Positions 35,786-44,868 of a stretch of DNA of 64,000 bases are shown piece by piece (positions within the stretch are counted from its first letter, which is position 1; each line of letters opens with the position of its first letter). The notes beneath the pieces were generated by a model, which saw only the letters and a list, made by a program, of their open reading frames with translations, was not told where the DNA came from and did not search any database. Made by a program: the position numbers and the translations under genes. Location of the stretch: NCBI GenBank assembly GCA_963758505.1, contig CAVWVJ010000001.1, positions 1,116,001 through 1,180,000 of the forward strand, given 5' to 3'. The DNA comes from Korobacter sp963758505 (GTDB taxonomy: Bacteria; Acidobacteriota; Terriglobia; Terriglobales; Acidobacteriaceae).

Positions 35786-36838
35786 ATGACAAAAGCAAGA
35801 AACGAAAATACAAACTGGGGCATGCTGTTTCGCGTGGCGGTGGTTGGCGCTGGAACCCTTAAGGGCCGCGAAGTGAAGGAAGTCCTGACCGAGCGCAATT
35901 TCCCCGCGCACGACGTTCGCCTGCTCGACGACGAAGAGTCTCTCGGCCAGATCGAACAGGTGGGCGACGAGGCCACCTTCATCCAGAGCCTTTTGCCCGA
36001 ACACCTGTCGAACGTGGACTTCGCCTTCTTCGCCAGCGATCCGGAATTTACCCAGAGGACCTGGAAGCAGGCGCGCGATGCCGGCAGCGAGATCATCGAC
36101 ATCTCCTATGCGCTGGAAAACGAGAAAGACGTGCAATTGCGCGCCCCCTGGCTCGAGCGCGAACTGGGTAAGTCGCAACTCAGCCTCCGTACCCAGCCGG
36201 TCGTCATCGCGCATCCCGCGGCGGTGGTTCTTGGTTTGTTGCTTGTGCGTGCGAAGCGTGTGGGCGCAATCCGCTCGGTCAATGCAACCGTCTTCGAACC
36301 CGCCTCCGAACTTGGCAAGCGCGGCATGGACGAGCTTCACGAGCAAACCGTCAATCTTCTGTCCTTCCAGCAATTGCCCATGACCATTTTCGGTACACAG
36401 GTAGCCTTCAACGTGATCGACCGTTACGGTGAGGGTTCCATTCATTCGCTGGCGGCCGTGGAGCAGCGGATTCTCCGTCATTACAAGAAGATCGTCGGCG
36501 ACGCCGCCCCGGTGCCTTCGTTGATGCTGTTGCAAATGCCCACCTTCCATGGCCATGGCTTCTCGCTTTACATTGAAATGGAAGACGGCATTACGTTGGA
36601 GACTATGCGGGCAGGACTTGCGGGCGAACACGTCACCATGAGCACAGAGACAGAGACGCCGAATAATGTAAGCGCTGCGGGTCAGGCGCAGGTCCTGCTC
36701 AACGTGCATCGCGACCCGACGAAGGAGAACGGATTCTGGATCTGGGCTACGTCCGACAACCTGCGCGTCACCGCAACCTCCGCCGTCGAATGCGCCGAGA
36801 TCATGGCTGCCGGCCGTCCCCGGGGACAGGTGCAGTGA
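35786..36838 (+). CDS. Aspartate-semialdehyde dehydrogenase-like protein without the catalytic Cys
   Basis: 350 residues, an NAD(P)-binding N-terminal domain (VAVVGAGTLKGREVKEVL) and a dimerisation domain (SVNATVFEPASELGKRGMDELHEQT) in the Asd arrangement. The active-site Cys, expected in a block like NPNCST near residue 135, is absent: the site reads VVIAHPAAVVLGLLL. Without the Cys no acyl-enzyme can form, so the protein cannot work as Asd. A scaffold, redox or lipid-related role in the envelope operon is an inference from its place between pssA and lptE. The start is uncertain; Met13 (35822) is an alternative. Confidence 0.85.
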   Translation: MTKARNENTNWGMLFRVAVVGAGTLKGREVKEVLTERNFPAHDVRLLDDEESLGQIEQVGDEATFIQSLLPEHLSNVDFAFFASDPEFTQRTWKQARDAGSEIIDISYALENEKDVQLRAPWLERELGKSQLSLRTQPVVIAHPAAVVLGLLLVRAKRVGAIRSVNATVFEPASELGKRGMDELHEQTVNLLSFQQLPMTIFGTQVAFNVIDRYGEGSIHSLAAVEQRILRHYKKIVGDAAPVPSLMLLQMPTFHGHGFSLYIEMEDGITLETMRAGLAGEHVTMSTETETPNNVSAAGQAQVLLNVHRDPTKENGFWIWATSDNLRVTATSAVECAEIMAAGRPRGQVQ

Positions 36839-37365
36839 GGTTGACATCACGGCTCGGTCTGCTGGCCGCTCTTCTTGCTACCCTCTGTGCCAGCGCATGC
36901 GGTTACCATGTTGCCGGAAAGGCCGTTCGCATTCCGCCCGATGTCCAGACGATCTCGGTTCCCATTTTCATCAACCAGACCAAGGCCTACCGGATCGAAC
37001 AAATCATGACGAACGATGTGGTGCACGAACTCTCCAGCCGCACGCACTATCACATCGTCAGTTCTCCGGGCGACGACGTCGATGCCACGCTGACGGGCAC
37101 CGTCCTGACCAACGACGTTGCGCCTTCGACCTACGATTCCCAGACCGGCCGCGCCACCACCGCCCTCGTCACCGTCACCGCCAGCGTCAAGCTGGTCGAT
37201 CGTCACGGCAAAGTGCTCTTCGAAAACGATAACTACACCTTCCGCGATCAATACGAGCTCTCTGCCGACCCCGCCAGCTTCTTTGAAGAGGATTCGATGG
37301 CAGTGCGCCGCCTCTCCGCGGATTTCGCCCGCACCCTCGTGAGTAATGTCCTGGAGGCCTTCTAG
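36835..37365 (+). CDS. lptE: LptE-type LPS-assembly outer-membrane lipoprotein
   Basis: 176 residues from GTG 36835, overlapping the preceding stop by 4 bp; the frame is open further upstream but that part is a shadow. A lipoprotein signal (LGLLAALLATLCASAC followed by GYHVAG) has the Cys at residue 21; Ala occupies the -3 position. The LptE fold is indicated by GYHVAGKAVRIPPDVQTISVPIFINQT and the repeating strand TGTVLTNDVAPSTYDSQTG. LptE plugs the LptD barrel and inserts LPS into the outer membrane. It is directly followed by holA. Confidence 0.9.
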   Translation: MRLTSRLGLLAALLATLCASACGYHVAGKAVRIPPDVQTISVPIFINQTKAYRIEQIMTNDVVHELSSRTHYHIVSSPGDDVDATLTGTVLTNDVAPSTYDSQTGRATTALVTVTASVKLVDRHGKVLFENDNYTFRDQYELSADPASFFEEDSMAVRRLSADFARTLVSNVLEAF

Positions 37366-38489
37366 TGCGAAGCTTCGCGCCGACGGAGCGATTCGTGAAC
37401 GACGTGGAGCAGCGCCAGCTCAAGGCCGGCTATGTCTTCCTTGGCGACGAGGCTTTCTTCCGCAAACAATGCCGTGAGGCCATCCTGAAACACCTCGTGC
37501 CGGCGGACGTCCGCGAGTTCAGCTTCTACGAATTCGACCTCTCCGACATGGGCATCGGCGAAGTGCTCGATCGCGCGCGTACCCCGTCGCTGATGGCGCC
37601 CTTCCAGGTCTTCTTCGTGCGCGGCGTCAAGAACCTGTACGGCCGCGGCAAGCACGACGACGAGTTCGCGGCGATCGAAGAATATTTCAAGAACCCGAAC
37701 CCGGATGCGCTGATCATCTTCGTCGCCGACCACATCAGCATCCCCGCCGACGTCCGCAAGATGGACATGCAGGACAAGGAACGCTACGAGAAGATCCGCG
37801 AGACCCTCGGCGAGTGGTGCAGCCTGATCGAGTTCGCGCGCGTGGAAGAGGGCGAAGCGGGCAAGTGGGCGATGCAGGCGGCGCAAGCGGAAGGCGTGAA
37901 ACTCGAGCCCGACGCTGCCCGCGAACTTGTCGATGCCCTCGGCGGCGACATGATGCTGCTCGCCAACGAACTCGAGAAGCTCATCCTCTACGTCGGCGAG
38001 AAAAAACGAATCACCCTCGGCGACGTGGAAACCATGGTGCTCGCCGCTAAGCAGCGCTCCCTCTACGAGCTCACGGATGCCATCTCGCAACACGACCGCG
38101 TGAAAGCGCTCCAGGTGCTGGACGCGATCCTGTCCACCGGCGATGGCGAGGAAGCTGCTATCGGCCACCTCTATATGCTCGCCCGCACCTTCCGGCAAAT
38201 GCTGGTGATCAGCGAACGCAATGTGCGCGACTCCCGCGCTTTGTGGCAGGTCCTGTGGCAAGGCTTCCGCGTGCCGCCTTTTGCCGCCGAAGATATTATC
38301 CGCCAGGCTCGACGCTTCAAATCCCGCCGTGAATTAACCCGGGCCATCCGGTTAATCGCGCGAGCCGACCTTTCGGTGCGCTCGAATCCGCCGAGCAAGC
38401 GCATGGTACTCGAAAATCTTATTCTCGAACTCGCCTCCGAGCCCCGCGTGGTCGAGCCCGGATGGCAGCAGGAAGAGCTGCCCGTCTAA
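37365..38489 (+). CDS. holA: DNA polymerase III delta subunit
   Basis: 374 residues from GTG 37365, one base overlapping the lptE stop. The clamp-loader delta family is recognised by YVFLGDEAFFRKQCREAI near the N-terminus, FFVRGVKNL, DALIIFVADH, DLGGDMMLLANELEKL-like text (DALGGDMMLLANELEKLILY), and the C-terminal AIGHLYMLARTFRQMLVISE. It opens the beta clamp for loading. The lptE-holA order is common in bacteria. Confidence 0.94.
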   Translation: MRSFAPTERFVNDVEQRQLKAGYVFLGDEAFFRKQCREAILKHLVPADVREFSFYEFDLSDMGIGEVLDRARTPSLMAPFQVFFVRGVKNLYGRGKHDDEFAAIEEYFKNPNPDALIIFVADHISIPADVRKMDMQDKERYEKIRETLGEWCSLIEFARVEEGEAGKWAMQAAQAEGVKLEPDAARELVDALGGDMMLLANELEKLILYVGEKKRITLGDVETMVLAAKQRSLYELTDAISQHDRVKALQVLDAILSTGDGEEAAIGHLYMLARTFRQMLVISERNVRDSRALWQVLWQGFRVPPFAAEDIIRQARRFKSRRELTRAIRLIARADLSVRSNPPSKRMVLENLILELASEPRVVEPGWQQEELPV

Positions 38490-38517
38490 CAAAACTAATC
38501 AGGCAGCGCAGTGATCT

Positions 38518-38901
38518 TCATTGCGTCGTGAAATTGCCCGTCAAGCGATCGCGGCCATACCTGTTCTCGATCTCGTAGTAGTAGGTGGTATGCGGCTGGA
38601 GGTTTTGCATGACCACTTCATGGCCCGTAGAACCGCCAGGCCTGTACGCGTGCTGGGCGAGACGGTTGGGATCGGTTCCGTAATTCACCCTCGTGGCTGC
38701 TGTCTTATTCGTAGTCCAGCGCAACGTCGCAGAATGCTCGGTCACCTCCTCCACCGTCGGCCCGGAGGTAAGCACCACGGTATCGGGGATTCTGCTCTGC
38801 GCCTGGGCGGTGTGTTCGGCGTTACTCTCCGGCGGCGAGACTTGCGCGAAGGCTTGGCTAGCGCCAAAAGCGAGCACTCCAAGAAACAGCAGTCGTTTCA
38901 T
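38518..38901 (-). CDS. Small exported protein with one fibronectin type III domain
   Basis: 127 residues. A signal peptide (MKRLLFLGVLAFGASQAFAQ) precedes a short linker and one fibronectin type III domain (about 45-127: GPTVEEVTEHSATLRWTTNK, TRVNYGTDPNRL, LQPHTTYYYEIENRYG, LTGNFTTQ). It is probably a periplasmic or surface binding module. As the DinB-type gene upstream is read now, its 3' end overlaps the start of this gene by 44 bp; that overlap disappears if a frameshift in the upstream gene is corrected. Confidence 0.85.
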   Translation of the reverse strand: MKRLLFLGVLAFGASQAFAQVSPPESNAEHTAQAQSRIPDTVVLTSGPTVEEVTEHSATLRWTTNKTAATRVNYGTDPNRLAQHAYRPGGSTGHEVVMQNLQPHTTYYYEIENRYGRDRLTGNFTTQ

Positions 38902-39415
38902 CTACCCTCCGAAACCGGCGGCAACATTCTATTTGTGCCAGATGCCCAGGACCGCGTCGCAACGCGACGATTTCACCCAGATGATACGCCGTGTGGTCTG
39001 CCATCAGCAGCGCCTCGCGCAGCAGGTTCTGGCCGTCGCCCCAGGGAAACGGTTTCGCAAGGTCGTTCTTTGCATCCTTCAACAGCTCCTCGAACTCCTT
39101 CAGGTCGGCCTTGATCTGGTGGATCGAATCCTTCCATGCCTTCTCGCTGGGTGGTTCCGGCGATTTCGGCCAATAGCCCTCGGGCCACTCCGGCGACTGG
39201 TACTTGCCATCGTGATTCTTGCTGAAATGAAGGATGTCGCTCTGCGTGATGCGGATGTGCTCGAGCAACTGCCAGCCGGAATACGGCAGGCCGGCGGGCT
39301 TTACGCCGCGGCGATCGGCAGGGAAGTCTTTTACAACCCCGTCAAGACCCGCGTGTGCATTGCCGCCTTCTAACAGCGCGAGCAGCTGTTTCTCAAGTTC
39401 ATTCCTTTCGGACAT
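38858..39415 (-). CDS. DinB-superfamily protein, C-terminus frameshifted
   Basis: 185 residues as read. The DinB four-helix pattern with metal-binding histidines is visible: GWQLLEHIRITQSDIL (first His), and MADHTAYHLGEIVALRR (the HxxxH pair). The family ends in a short RRVLGIW tail. Here the reading changes after LRR to a foreign-looking 26-residue tail (GPGHLAQIECCRRF...). Removing one G near 38949-38957 gives RRVLGIWHK followed by a stop at 38929-38931. So a one-base insertion extended the gene into its neighbour. DinB-like proteins include thiol transferases (bacillithiol, mycothiol) and metal enzymes; the role here is not known. Confidence 0.85.
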   Translation of the reverse strand: MSERNELEKQLLALLEGGNAHAGLDGVVKDFPADRRGVKPAGLPYSGWQLLEHIRITQSDILHFSKNHDGKYQSPEWPEGYWPKSPEPPSEKAWKDSIHQIKADLKEFEELLKDAKNDLAKPFPWGDGQNLLREALLMADHTAYHLGEIVALRRGPGHLAQIECCRRFRRVDETTAVSWSARFWR

Positions 39416-39425
39416 CTCGCCCCTC

Positions 39426-40478
39426 TCAGGCCGCGCGCGGGATGCGGCGCGTTTTTCGTTGGACCTCGCGGTGGGCCGCGGCGCTTGCGATCAATGCCAG
39501 GGCGGTGGCCCCGACGACCAGCCAATCGCGGTGGAAGTCGAGCCACACCTGCAAGCTGTGATGCCGCGAGCGCGCGTCGAAATCTCCGTGGGTTCGATGC
39601 CGGCCGGGCACATAATTCCACAAATTGTTCGGACGGTTCGGATCGGCTTTGCCGTCATACTGCTGCGCCTCATAACCGGTTGCACCCAGGTAGCGGTCCA
39701 GCAATCCCGGAAAGAACTTCTGGCCGAGGATCGCCTCCACAGTCGGGTACCCCACCCAGTATTCACGGCGGGGATTCTTTGCCTGCGCGGCGCGCCACAC
39801 TGCTTCCGCCGCCACCTCCGGCTCGTAAATCGGAGGCACGGGCTGCGGCTTGCGCGGCAAGCGGCTCTTCACCCAATCAAACTGCACCGTATTCATCGCC
39901 GGCATTTGCACCACCGTGACCTTTACATTGCTGTGATCGTGGTGCAGTTCGCAACGTAGCGAATCCGTGAACCCCACGATCGCGTGCTTCGCCGCGCAAT
40001 AGGCGGACTGCAAAGGAATACTGCGGTACGCCAGCGCCGATCCAACCTGCACGATAGTTCCTCGGTCTCGGGGCAGCATGCGCCGCAGCGCCGCGAGCGT
40101 TCCGTACACGTAGCCGAGATAGGTCACCTCCGTCACGCGCCGGTATTCCTCGGCCTCCATTTCCTTCACTGGAGAGAATACGGAGACCATCGCGTCGTTC
40201 ACCCACACATCGATCGGCCCGAACTCCTCTTCGACCTTGGCGGCCGCGGATTCGACTGCGTTGGCGTCGCTTACGTCGAGGGGAAGCACGAGTCCTTTGC
40301 CGCCCAGCTTCACGACTTCTTCGCGCGCCGCTTCCAATGCCTCGGGATTACGCGCAATCAGCGCGACACGTGCCCCCCGTTTCGCAAAAGAATGCGCGAT
40401 CGCTCGGCCCAATCCAGCGGACGCTCCCGTCACCACAACCGTCTGTACAGATTTCGTTTCCTTCATAGAATTCAACAT
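39426..40478 (-). CDS. Short-chain dehydrogenase/reductase with C-terminal hydrophobic segment
   Basis: 350 residues, longer than a classical SDR (~250). The Rossmann motif is VVTGASAGLGRAIAHSF (TGxxxGxG), the dinucleotide-region Asp is in PLDVSDAN, the usual NNAG is NDAM, and the active site is Ser..YCAAK with Tyr and Lys (YxxxK). After the catalytic domain comes a ~100-residue tail ending in a hydrophobic stretch (WLVVGATALALIASAAA) and basic residues, so the protein is probably membrane-attached. The substrate is unknown. Confidence 0.9.
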   Translation of the reverse strand: MLNSMKETKSVQTVVVTGASAGLGRAIAHSFAKRGARVALIARNPEALEAAREEVVKLGGKGLVLPLDVSDANAVESAAAKVEEEFGPIDVWVNDAMVSVFSPVKEMEAEEYRRVTEVTYLGYVYGTLAALRRMLPRDRGTIVQVGSALAYRSIPLQSAYCAAKHAIVGFTDSLRCELHHDHSNVKVTVVQMPAMNTVQFDWVKSRLPRKPQPVPPIYEPEVAAEAVWRAAQAKNPRREYWVGYPTVEAILGQKFFPGLLDRYLGATGYEAQQYDGKADPNRPNNLWNYVPGRHRTHGDFDARSRHHSLQVWLDFHRDWLVVGATALALIASAAAHREVQRKTRRIPRAA

Positions 40479-40562
40479 TTCCTCGTTTCTCTGTTGGATG
40501 TGAAGTCCGCCCGCGGTGATGCCGTCCGCTTCGCATGATGTATCCTCGTTGCAAGTTGGAGG

Positions 40563-43500
40563 ATGGCATTGGCTCGGACTCGTACGGCGTTTTGCTCGAA
40601 CGCCCTCGTCTTTTTCTTTTTGTTATTTGTCGGTTCCCCATCGACCGTTTCCGCCCAGCAGGTTGATCCCGCGCTCTTTGGAAACCTTCACTGGCGGCTC
40701 GTCGGCCCATTTCGTGGAGGTCGCGCCGTCGCCGCCACCGGCATCTCTGGCAGTCCAAGTATTTACTACTTCGGCTCCGTGGGCGGCGGCGTGTGGAAAA
40801 CCACCGACGCCGGCGTGACCTGGGATCCCGTCTTCGACTCGCAGCCCATCTCCTCGATCGGTGCCGTCGCCGTAGCCCCTTCGAATCCCAACATTGTCTA
40901 CGTTGGCAGCGGGGAAGCCGACATGCGTTCGCAGATCGGTTACGGCAACGGGATGTACAAATCGGCCGATGCCGGCAAGACCTGGTCGCACATCGGTCTC
41001 ACTGATAGCCGGCAGATCGGCAAGATCCTCGTCGATCCCAAAGATCCGAACCTGATCTTCGTGGCGGCGCTTGGACACGCATACGGTCCAAACCCTGAAC
41101 GCGGCGTCTACCGCTCTACGGATGGCGGCCAGACCTGGCAGGCCGTCCTTCACAAGAACGATGATACCGGCGCGATCGACCTCGCTTTCGATCCCCACGA
41201 CAGCCACACGCTTTACGCTTCTCTGTGGCAGACACGGCGTCCCCCATGGAATGTTTATCCCGCCTCCAATGGGCCGGGCAGTGGGCTCTACAAATCGACC
41301 GATGGCGGATCGCATTGGACGCAACTCACCAATGGCTTGCCCACGGAGGGCCTCGGACGTATCGGAATCGCCGTCGCGCCCAGCGAACCCAACCGCATCT
41401 ATGCCATCGTCGATGCCAAGGACGGCGGAATGTATCGCTCCGACGATGCCGGCGCGACCTGGCGGCGCGCTGATGACGACAAACGCATTTGGGGACGCGG
41501 CTGGTACTTCGGCATCGTCGCCGTCGATCCGAAAAATCCCGACCTCGTCTACGTCTCGAACACCTCCGTCTATCGCTCGGAGGACGGCGGAAAAACGTTC
41601 ACCGTCTTCAAGGGAGCTCCCGGCGGCGACGATTACCACAGCATCTGGATCGCGCCTGAGGACGGCCAGCGCATGATCATCAGCAGCGACCAGGGTACTG
41701 TCATCTCGCTCAACCGCGGCCAGACCTGGAGTTCCTGGTACAACCAGCCCACCGCACAGCTCTATCACGTCAGTACTGACAATTCGTATCCCTACTGGAT
41801 TTACGGCGCGCAGCAGGACAGCGGCGCCATCGCCGTGCGCAGCCGCAGCAAGTATTCTTCGATCACCGAACGCGACTGGAAGGGAATTGAGGTGGGCGGC
41901 GAAAGCGGATCGCTCGCTCCCGATCCCTCGAATCCGAACATCGTCTTCGGCGGAACGGTTTCCAGATACCAGGCCGATCTCTCGCAGGATCAAAATATTG
42001 CTCCCACCCTGGGTCGTGAAGGCACATGGAGAAACACCTGGACACTGCCGCTCACATTTTCCCCTGCGGATCCGCACAAACTCTATTTCAGCCACCAGGT
42101 TCTATTTCGCAGCACCAACGGTGGCCAATCCTGGGACGCCATCAGTCCCGACCTCACCCGCGAGGACCCGGGAGTTCCGTCAAACCTCGATCCCATCACC
42201 GCAAAGTTCGGACTCGATTCGCCGCGCAAGGGCGTGATCTATTCCATTGCCCCTTCGCCCCTCGATGCCAATCTGCTGTGGGTAGGCACCGATGACGGCT
42301 TGATCCAGCGCTCCGCCGACGATGGCAAACACTGGCAGAACGTGACTCCCTCGCCGATGACTGCGTGGAGCAAGGTCGCGACGCTGGAGGCATCGCACTT
42401 CGACAAGCAGACTGCCTATGCGGCCGTCGATCGTCATCGCCTCGAAGACTATCGGCCCTATCTCTACCGCACGCGCGACGGCGGCAAGAGCTGGCGGCAG
42501 GTTGCCAATGGCATTCCCGAGGGCGCTTACCTGAACGCAATTCGAGAAGATCCCAAGCGCCGCGGATTGCTCTACGCGGGCACCGAGACCGGCATCTACG
42601 TCAGTTTCGACGACGGCGATCATTGGCAACCGCTGCAGTTGAATCTCCCGGTCGCTTCCGTGCGCGACATCGCGATCCACGGTGACGACCTCGTCATCGC
42701 AACCCACGGCCGCTCTTTCTGGGTCCTCGACGACGTTGCCTCCTTGCGCGAATCGAACCTAACCACCGCGAACGACGAGGCGCATTTCTTCAAACCGCAG
42801 GTCGCAACTCGCACTCGCCCGGGAAACGACGAGGCCACGCCTTATCCCAAGGAAGTGCCGCACGGCGACAATCCTCCGGTGGGCGCGATTCTCGACTACT
42901 ACCTGAAGAGTGCAGCCGCCTCGCCGATCACCTTGGAGATTTTCAATTCCAAGGGGGAGAGCGTTCGCAAGTTCTCCAGCGACCACAATCCCGCGCCCCC
43001 CGACGAAAAGAATCTCAAGGTAGAAACGCGCTGGATCAAACTCGCGACTCCGCTCCTGGCCTCCGCGGGCTCGCATCGCTTCGTTTGGAATCTTCAGTAC
43101 GAGGAGCCGGAAGGAGCAAGCGGAGGCTATCCGCGCCTCTCTGGCGTATGGGTCCTCCCTGGGGAATACACCGCGGTGTTGACGGTGGCAGGGAAGAGCT
43201 ATCGCCAGCCTCTCGCCGTGCGCATGGATCCGCGAGTGAAAACGCCGGCAGCGGATCTCCAGCGGCAGTTCGCCGATTCGCAACGCGCCTCGGCAGCGCA
43301 GAAACAACTCGCGTCCGACATCGCAAAAGGGTCCGCCATCGAGAAACAGCTCGATGCTCTCACGGCGCCAGATATCAATGTGCTGGTAGAGCCCTACCGC
43401 CAGCGCTTGACGGTCCTGCTCGGCAAACCCGATGCCGGCTACGGGGCCCCCACCACGCCGCTGGATACCGATACCACCAGCCTGCGTCATCTCGCCGGCA

Positions 43501-43745
43501 AGCTGCGTGCGGTGCTGTATGCCTTGCAGAGTGCCGATGTCGCTCCCACCCCCGACCAGGAGGCAGCTCTCCAGAAATTCGAACAGGTGCTCGGCTCCAC
43601 CGGGAAGCAGTGGAACACATTCACCACCGTCGATCTCCCAAAATTGAATGGGCAACTCAAGCAGGCAGGCTTGGCGGAGATCTCCCTGGCACCGGCGCAA
43701 CCGCGGGATCTCGACGATGGAAACGACAATGACAACGACCGCTGA
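40563..43745 (+). CDS. Large exported BNR/sortilin-like beta-propeller protein
   Basis: 1060 residues. A signal peptide (ALVFFFLLFVGSPSTVSA) is followed by many BNR-type repeats (S-x-D-G-G-x-T-W: SADAGKTWSHIG, STDGGQTWQAVL, STDGGSHWTQLT, SDDAGATWRRAD, SEDGGKTFTVF, STNGGQSWDAIS, TRDGGKSWRQV) forming two propellers (about 30-700). The C-terminal ~350 residues form a sandwich-like and helical part (ITLEIFNSKGESVRKF; LQRQFADSQRASAAQ). The type is common in soil Acidobacteria and Bacteroidetes and often called VPS10/glycosyl-hydrolase-like; no hydrolase residues are clear. TTG 40569 is a better start by its ribosome binding site (GGAGG 7 bp upstream). Confidence 0.92.
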   Translation: MALARTRTAFCSNALVFFFLLFVGSPSTVSAQQVDPALFGNLHWRLVGPFRGGRAVAATGISGSPSIYYFGSVGGGVWKTTDAGVTWDPVFDSQPISSIGAVAVAPSNPNIVYVGSGEADMRSQIGYGNGMYKSADAGKTWSHIGLTDSRQIGKILVDPKDPNLIFVAALGHAYGPNPERGVYRSTDGGQTWQAVLHKNDDTGAIDLAFDPHDSHTLYASLWQTRRPPWNVYPASNGPGSGLYKSTDGGSHWTQLTNGLPTEGLGRIGIAVAPSEPNRIYAIVDAKDGGMYRSDDAGATWRRADDDKRIWGRGWYFGIVAVDPKNPDLVYVSNTSVYRSEDGGKTFTVFKGAPGGDDYHSIWIAPEDGQRMIISSDQGTVISLNRGQTWSSWYNQPTAQLYHVSTDNSYPYWIYGAQQDSGAIAVRSRSKYSSITERDWKGIEVGGESGSLAPDPSNPNIVFGGTVSRYQADLSQDQNIAPTLGREGTWRNTWTLPLTFSPADPHKLYFSHQVLFRSTNGGQSWDAISPDLTREDPGVPSNLDPITAKFGLDSPRKGVIYSIAPSPLDANLLWVGTDDGLIQRSADDGKHWQNVTPSPMTAWSKVATLEASHFDKQTAYAAVDRHRLEDYRPYLYRTRDGGKSWRQVANGIPEGAYLNAIREDPKRRGLLYAGTETGIYVSFDDGDHWQPLQLNLPVASVRDIAIHGDDLVIATHGRSFWVLDDVASLRESNLTTANDEAHFFKPQVATRTRPGNDEATPYPKEVPHGDNPPVGAILDYYLKSAAASPITLEIFNSKGESVRKFSSDHNPAPPDEKNLKVETRWIKLATPLLASAGSHRFVWNLQYEEPEGASGGYPRLSGVWVLPGEYTAVLTVAGKSYRQPLAVRMDPRVKTPAADLQRQFADSQRASAAQKQLASDIAKGSAIEKQLDALTAPDINVLVEPYRQRLTVLLGKPDAGYGAPTTPLDTDTTSLRHLAGKLRAVLYALQSADVAPTPDQEAALQKFEQVLGSTGKQWNTFTTVDLPKLNGQLKQAGLAEISLAPAQPRDLDDGNDNDNDR

Positions 43746-43752
43746 GCCGGCC

Positions 43753-44316
43753 TCAGTGCAGCAGGAGCCCCAGGATCACGACGATCACTCCCCCGGCCCC
43801 GATCGCCATGCCGCCATACCAGAAGCTGCGGTTAGCCGTCAGCAGGGTGAGGGAACAGATCACGAGCGCAACTTCCAGGAAGCCCTCCGCGAGGTCATAA
43901 CGGTCGGCGCGCCGCGCGACCACGCTCTTCTCGTCCTCCAGCTTCTTCGCCTCGTTGCTGATGTCCTTCGTGTCGTCGGAAGCTTTCTCGATGCGCTTGG
44001 CGTATTTCTCTTTCAGCTTCTCGATGTCTTCCTTCGACTTGTCGTCCCTCATCGTGGCCTGCAGCACGGTGAGATTGTCCACCGCCTGCTCGGCCTCCGT
44101 TCCGCGAAGTTTCTTGAACTGGTAGAAATTCCACTGGTCGGTGCGATCGTTGGAGAGCACGACCTCTTCCGTATGGGCACGGTGGCTCAGCAGGGTAGCG
44201 GCGGCCAGCAGCACGGCCAGCACGGACATCGTAAAGCTGACCTCGAGCATTTTCGAATGCTCCGCCCTCTCTACCTGTTCGTGTAACTCGTGTAATTCCT
44301 CACCCGCATTTTCCAT
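43753..44316 (-). CDS. DUF4337-type membrane protein
   Basis: 187 residues. An N-terminal helix leads into a transmembrane segment (MSVLAVLLAAATLLSH), a long charged coiled-coil (TEAEQAVDNLTVLQATMRDD and following, with many Lys/Glu), and two C-terminal segments (ALVICSLTLLTANRSF, GAGGVIVVILGLLL). This arrangement is that of the DUF4337 family, whose function is unknown. It ends 7 bp after the convergent BNR-protein gene. Confidence 0.82.
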   Translation of the reverse strand: MENAGEELHELHEQVERAEHSKMLEVSFTMSVLAVLLAAATLLSHRAHTEEVVLSNDRTDQWNFYQFKKLRGTEAEQAVDNLTVLQATMRDDKSKEDIEKLKEKYAKRIEKASDDTKDISNEAKKLEDEKSVVARRADRYDLAEGFLEVALVICSLTLLTANRSFWYGGMAIGAGGVIVVILGLLLH

Positions 44317-44415
44317 AATTATGCGCTATCTCCGTTGTAGAAGATCATCGTTCCGACCCAGGAGCCATTGATTGGGGCATCGATGGTATGAGAAGTTCTC
44401 TGATCGCACAAGCCT

Positions 44416-44868
44416 TTAGCTGGCGCGTCCTCCCCTCGTCGGAGGGGCGGGTTCGTGCGGGATGTGCGTCTCCGGCACATAGCCCGGCAGCACTTCGCGC
44501 AGCGCCCATTCGATACGCTTGATCGATTGCCGCATCATCTCGGTCTCTTGCTTGCCGCCATGGGTTGCCGTTCCGTAGGAGATCACCTGGAGAGCATTGC
44601 GGATGTGGTGATTCATGTCCGCGATTACTTCCAGCCGCGCCTGCACCGATTTCCGGCGATGTTGCACGCTGCGCGTTAGCTCCAGGAAAAGCCCTGCCAC
44701 CACCAGTCCGGTCAGTGCGTTGGACGACGCGGTAATCAACTTACGGTTCACTCCATCGCGGTTTAGCATGCGGTCAAACCCGTAGCCGGAGGCCGTAATC
44801 AGGAGAAATATGCTCAACGTCAGCAGCGCCAGCTTCCAGCCGCGAAACTCGTCCATTGCCGTGTCCAT
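44416..44868 (-). CDS. Two-span membrane protein with histidine-kinase H-box but no ATPase domain
   Basis: 150 residues from ATG 44868 (MDTAMDEFRGWK; the frame is open upstream, where it is a shadow of the divergent gene). Two transmembrane segments (LALLTLSIFLLITASGYGF and TASSNALTGLVVAGLFLEL) are followed by a basic helix and the motif VIADMNHHIRNALQVI, which matches the H-box of HisKA_2-type histidine kinases. The protein stops 45 residues later with no N, G or F box of the ATPase domain. It could be a phosphotransfer or dimerisation partner, or a truncated kinase. It is divergent from the 45 kb NP-repeat gene. Confidence 0.75.
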   Translation of the reverse strand: MDTAMDEFRGWKLALLTLSIFLLITASGYGFDRMLNRDGVNRKLITASSNALTGLVVAGLFLELTRSVQHRRKSVQARLEVIADMNHHIRNALQVISYGTATHGGKQETEMMRQSIKRIEWALREVLPGYVPETHIPHEPAPPTRGGRAS

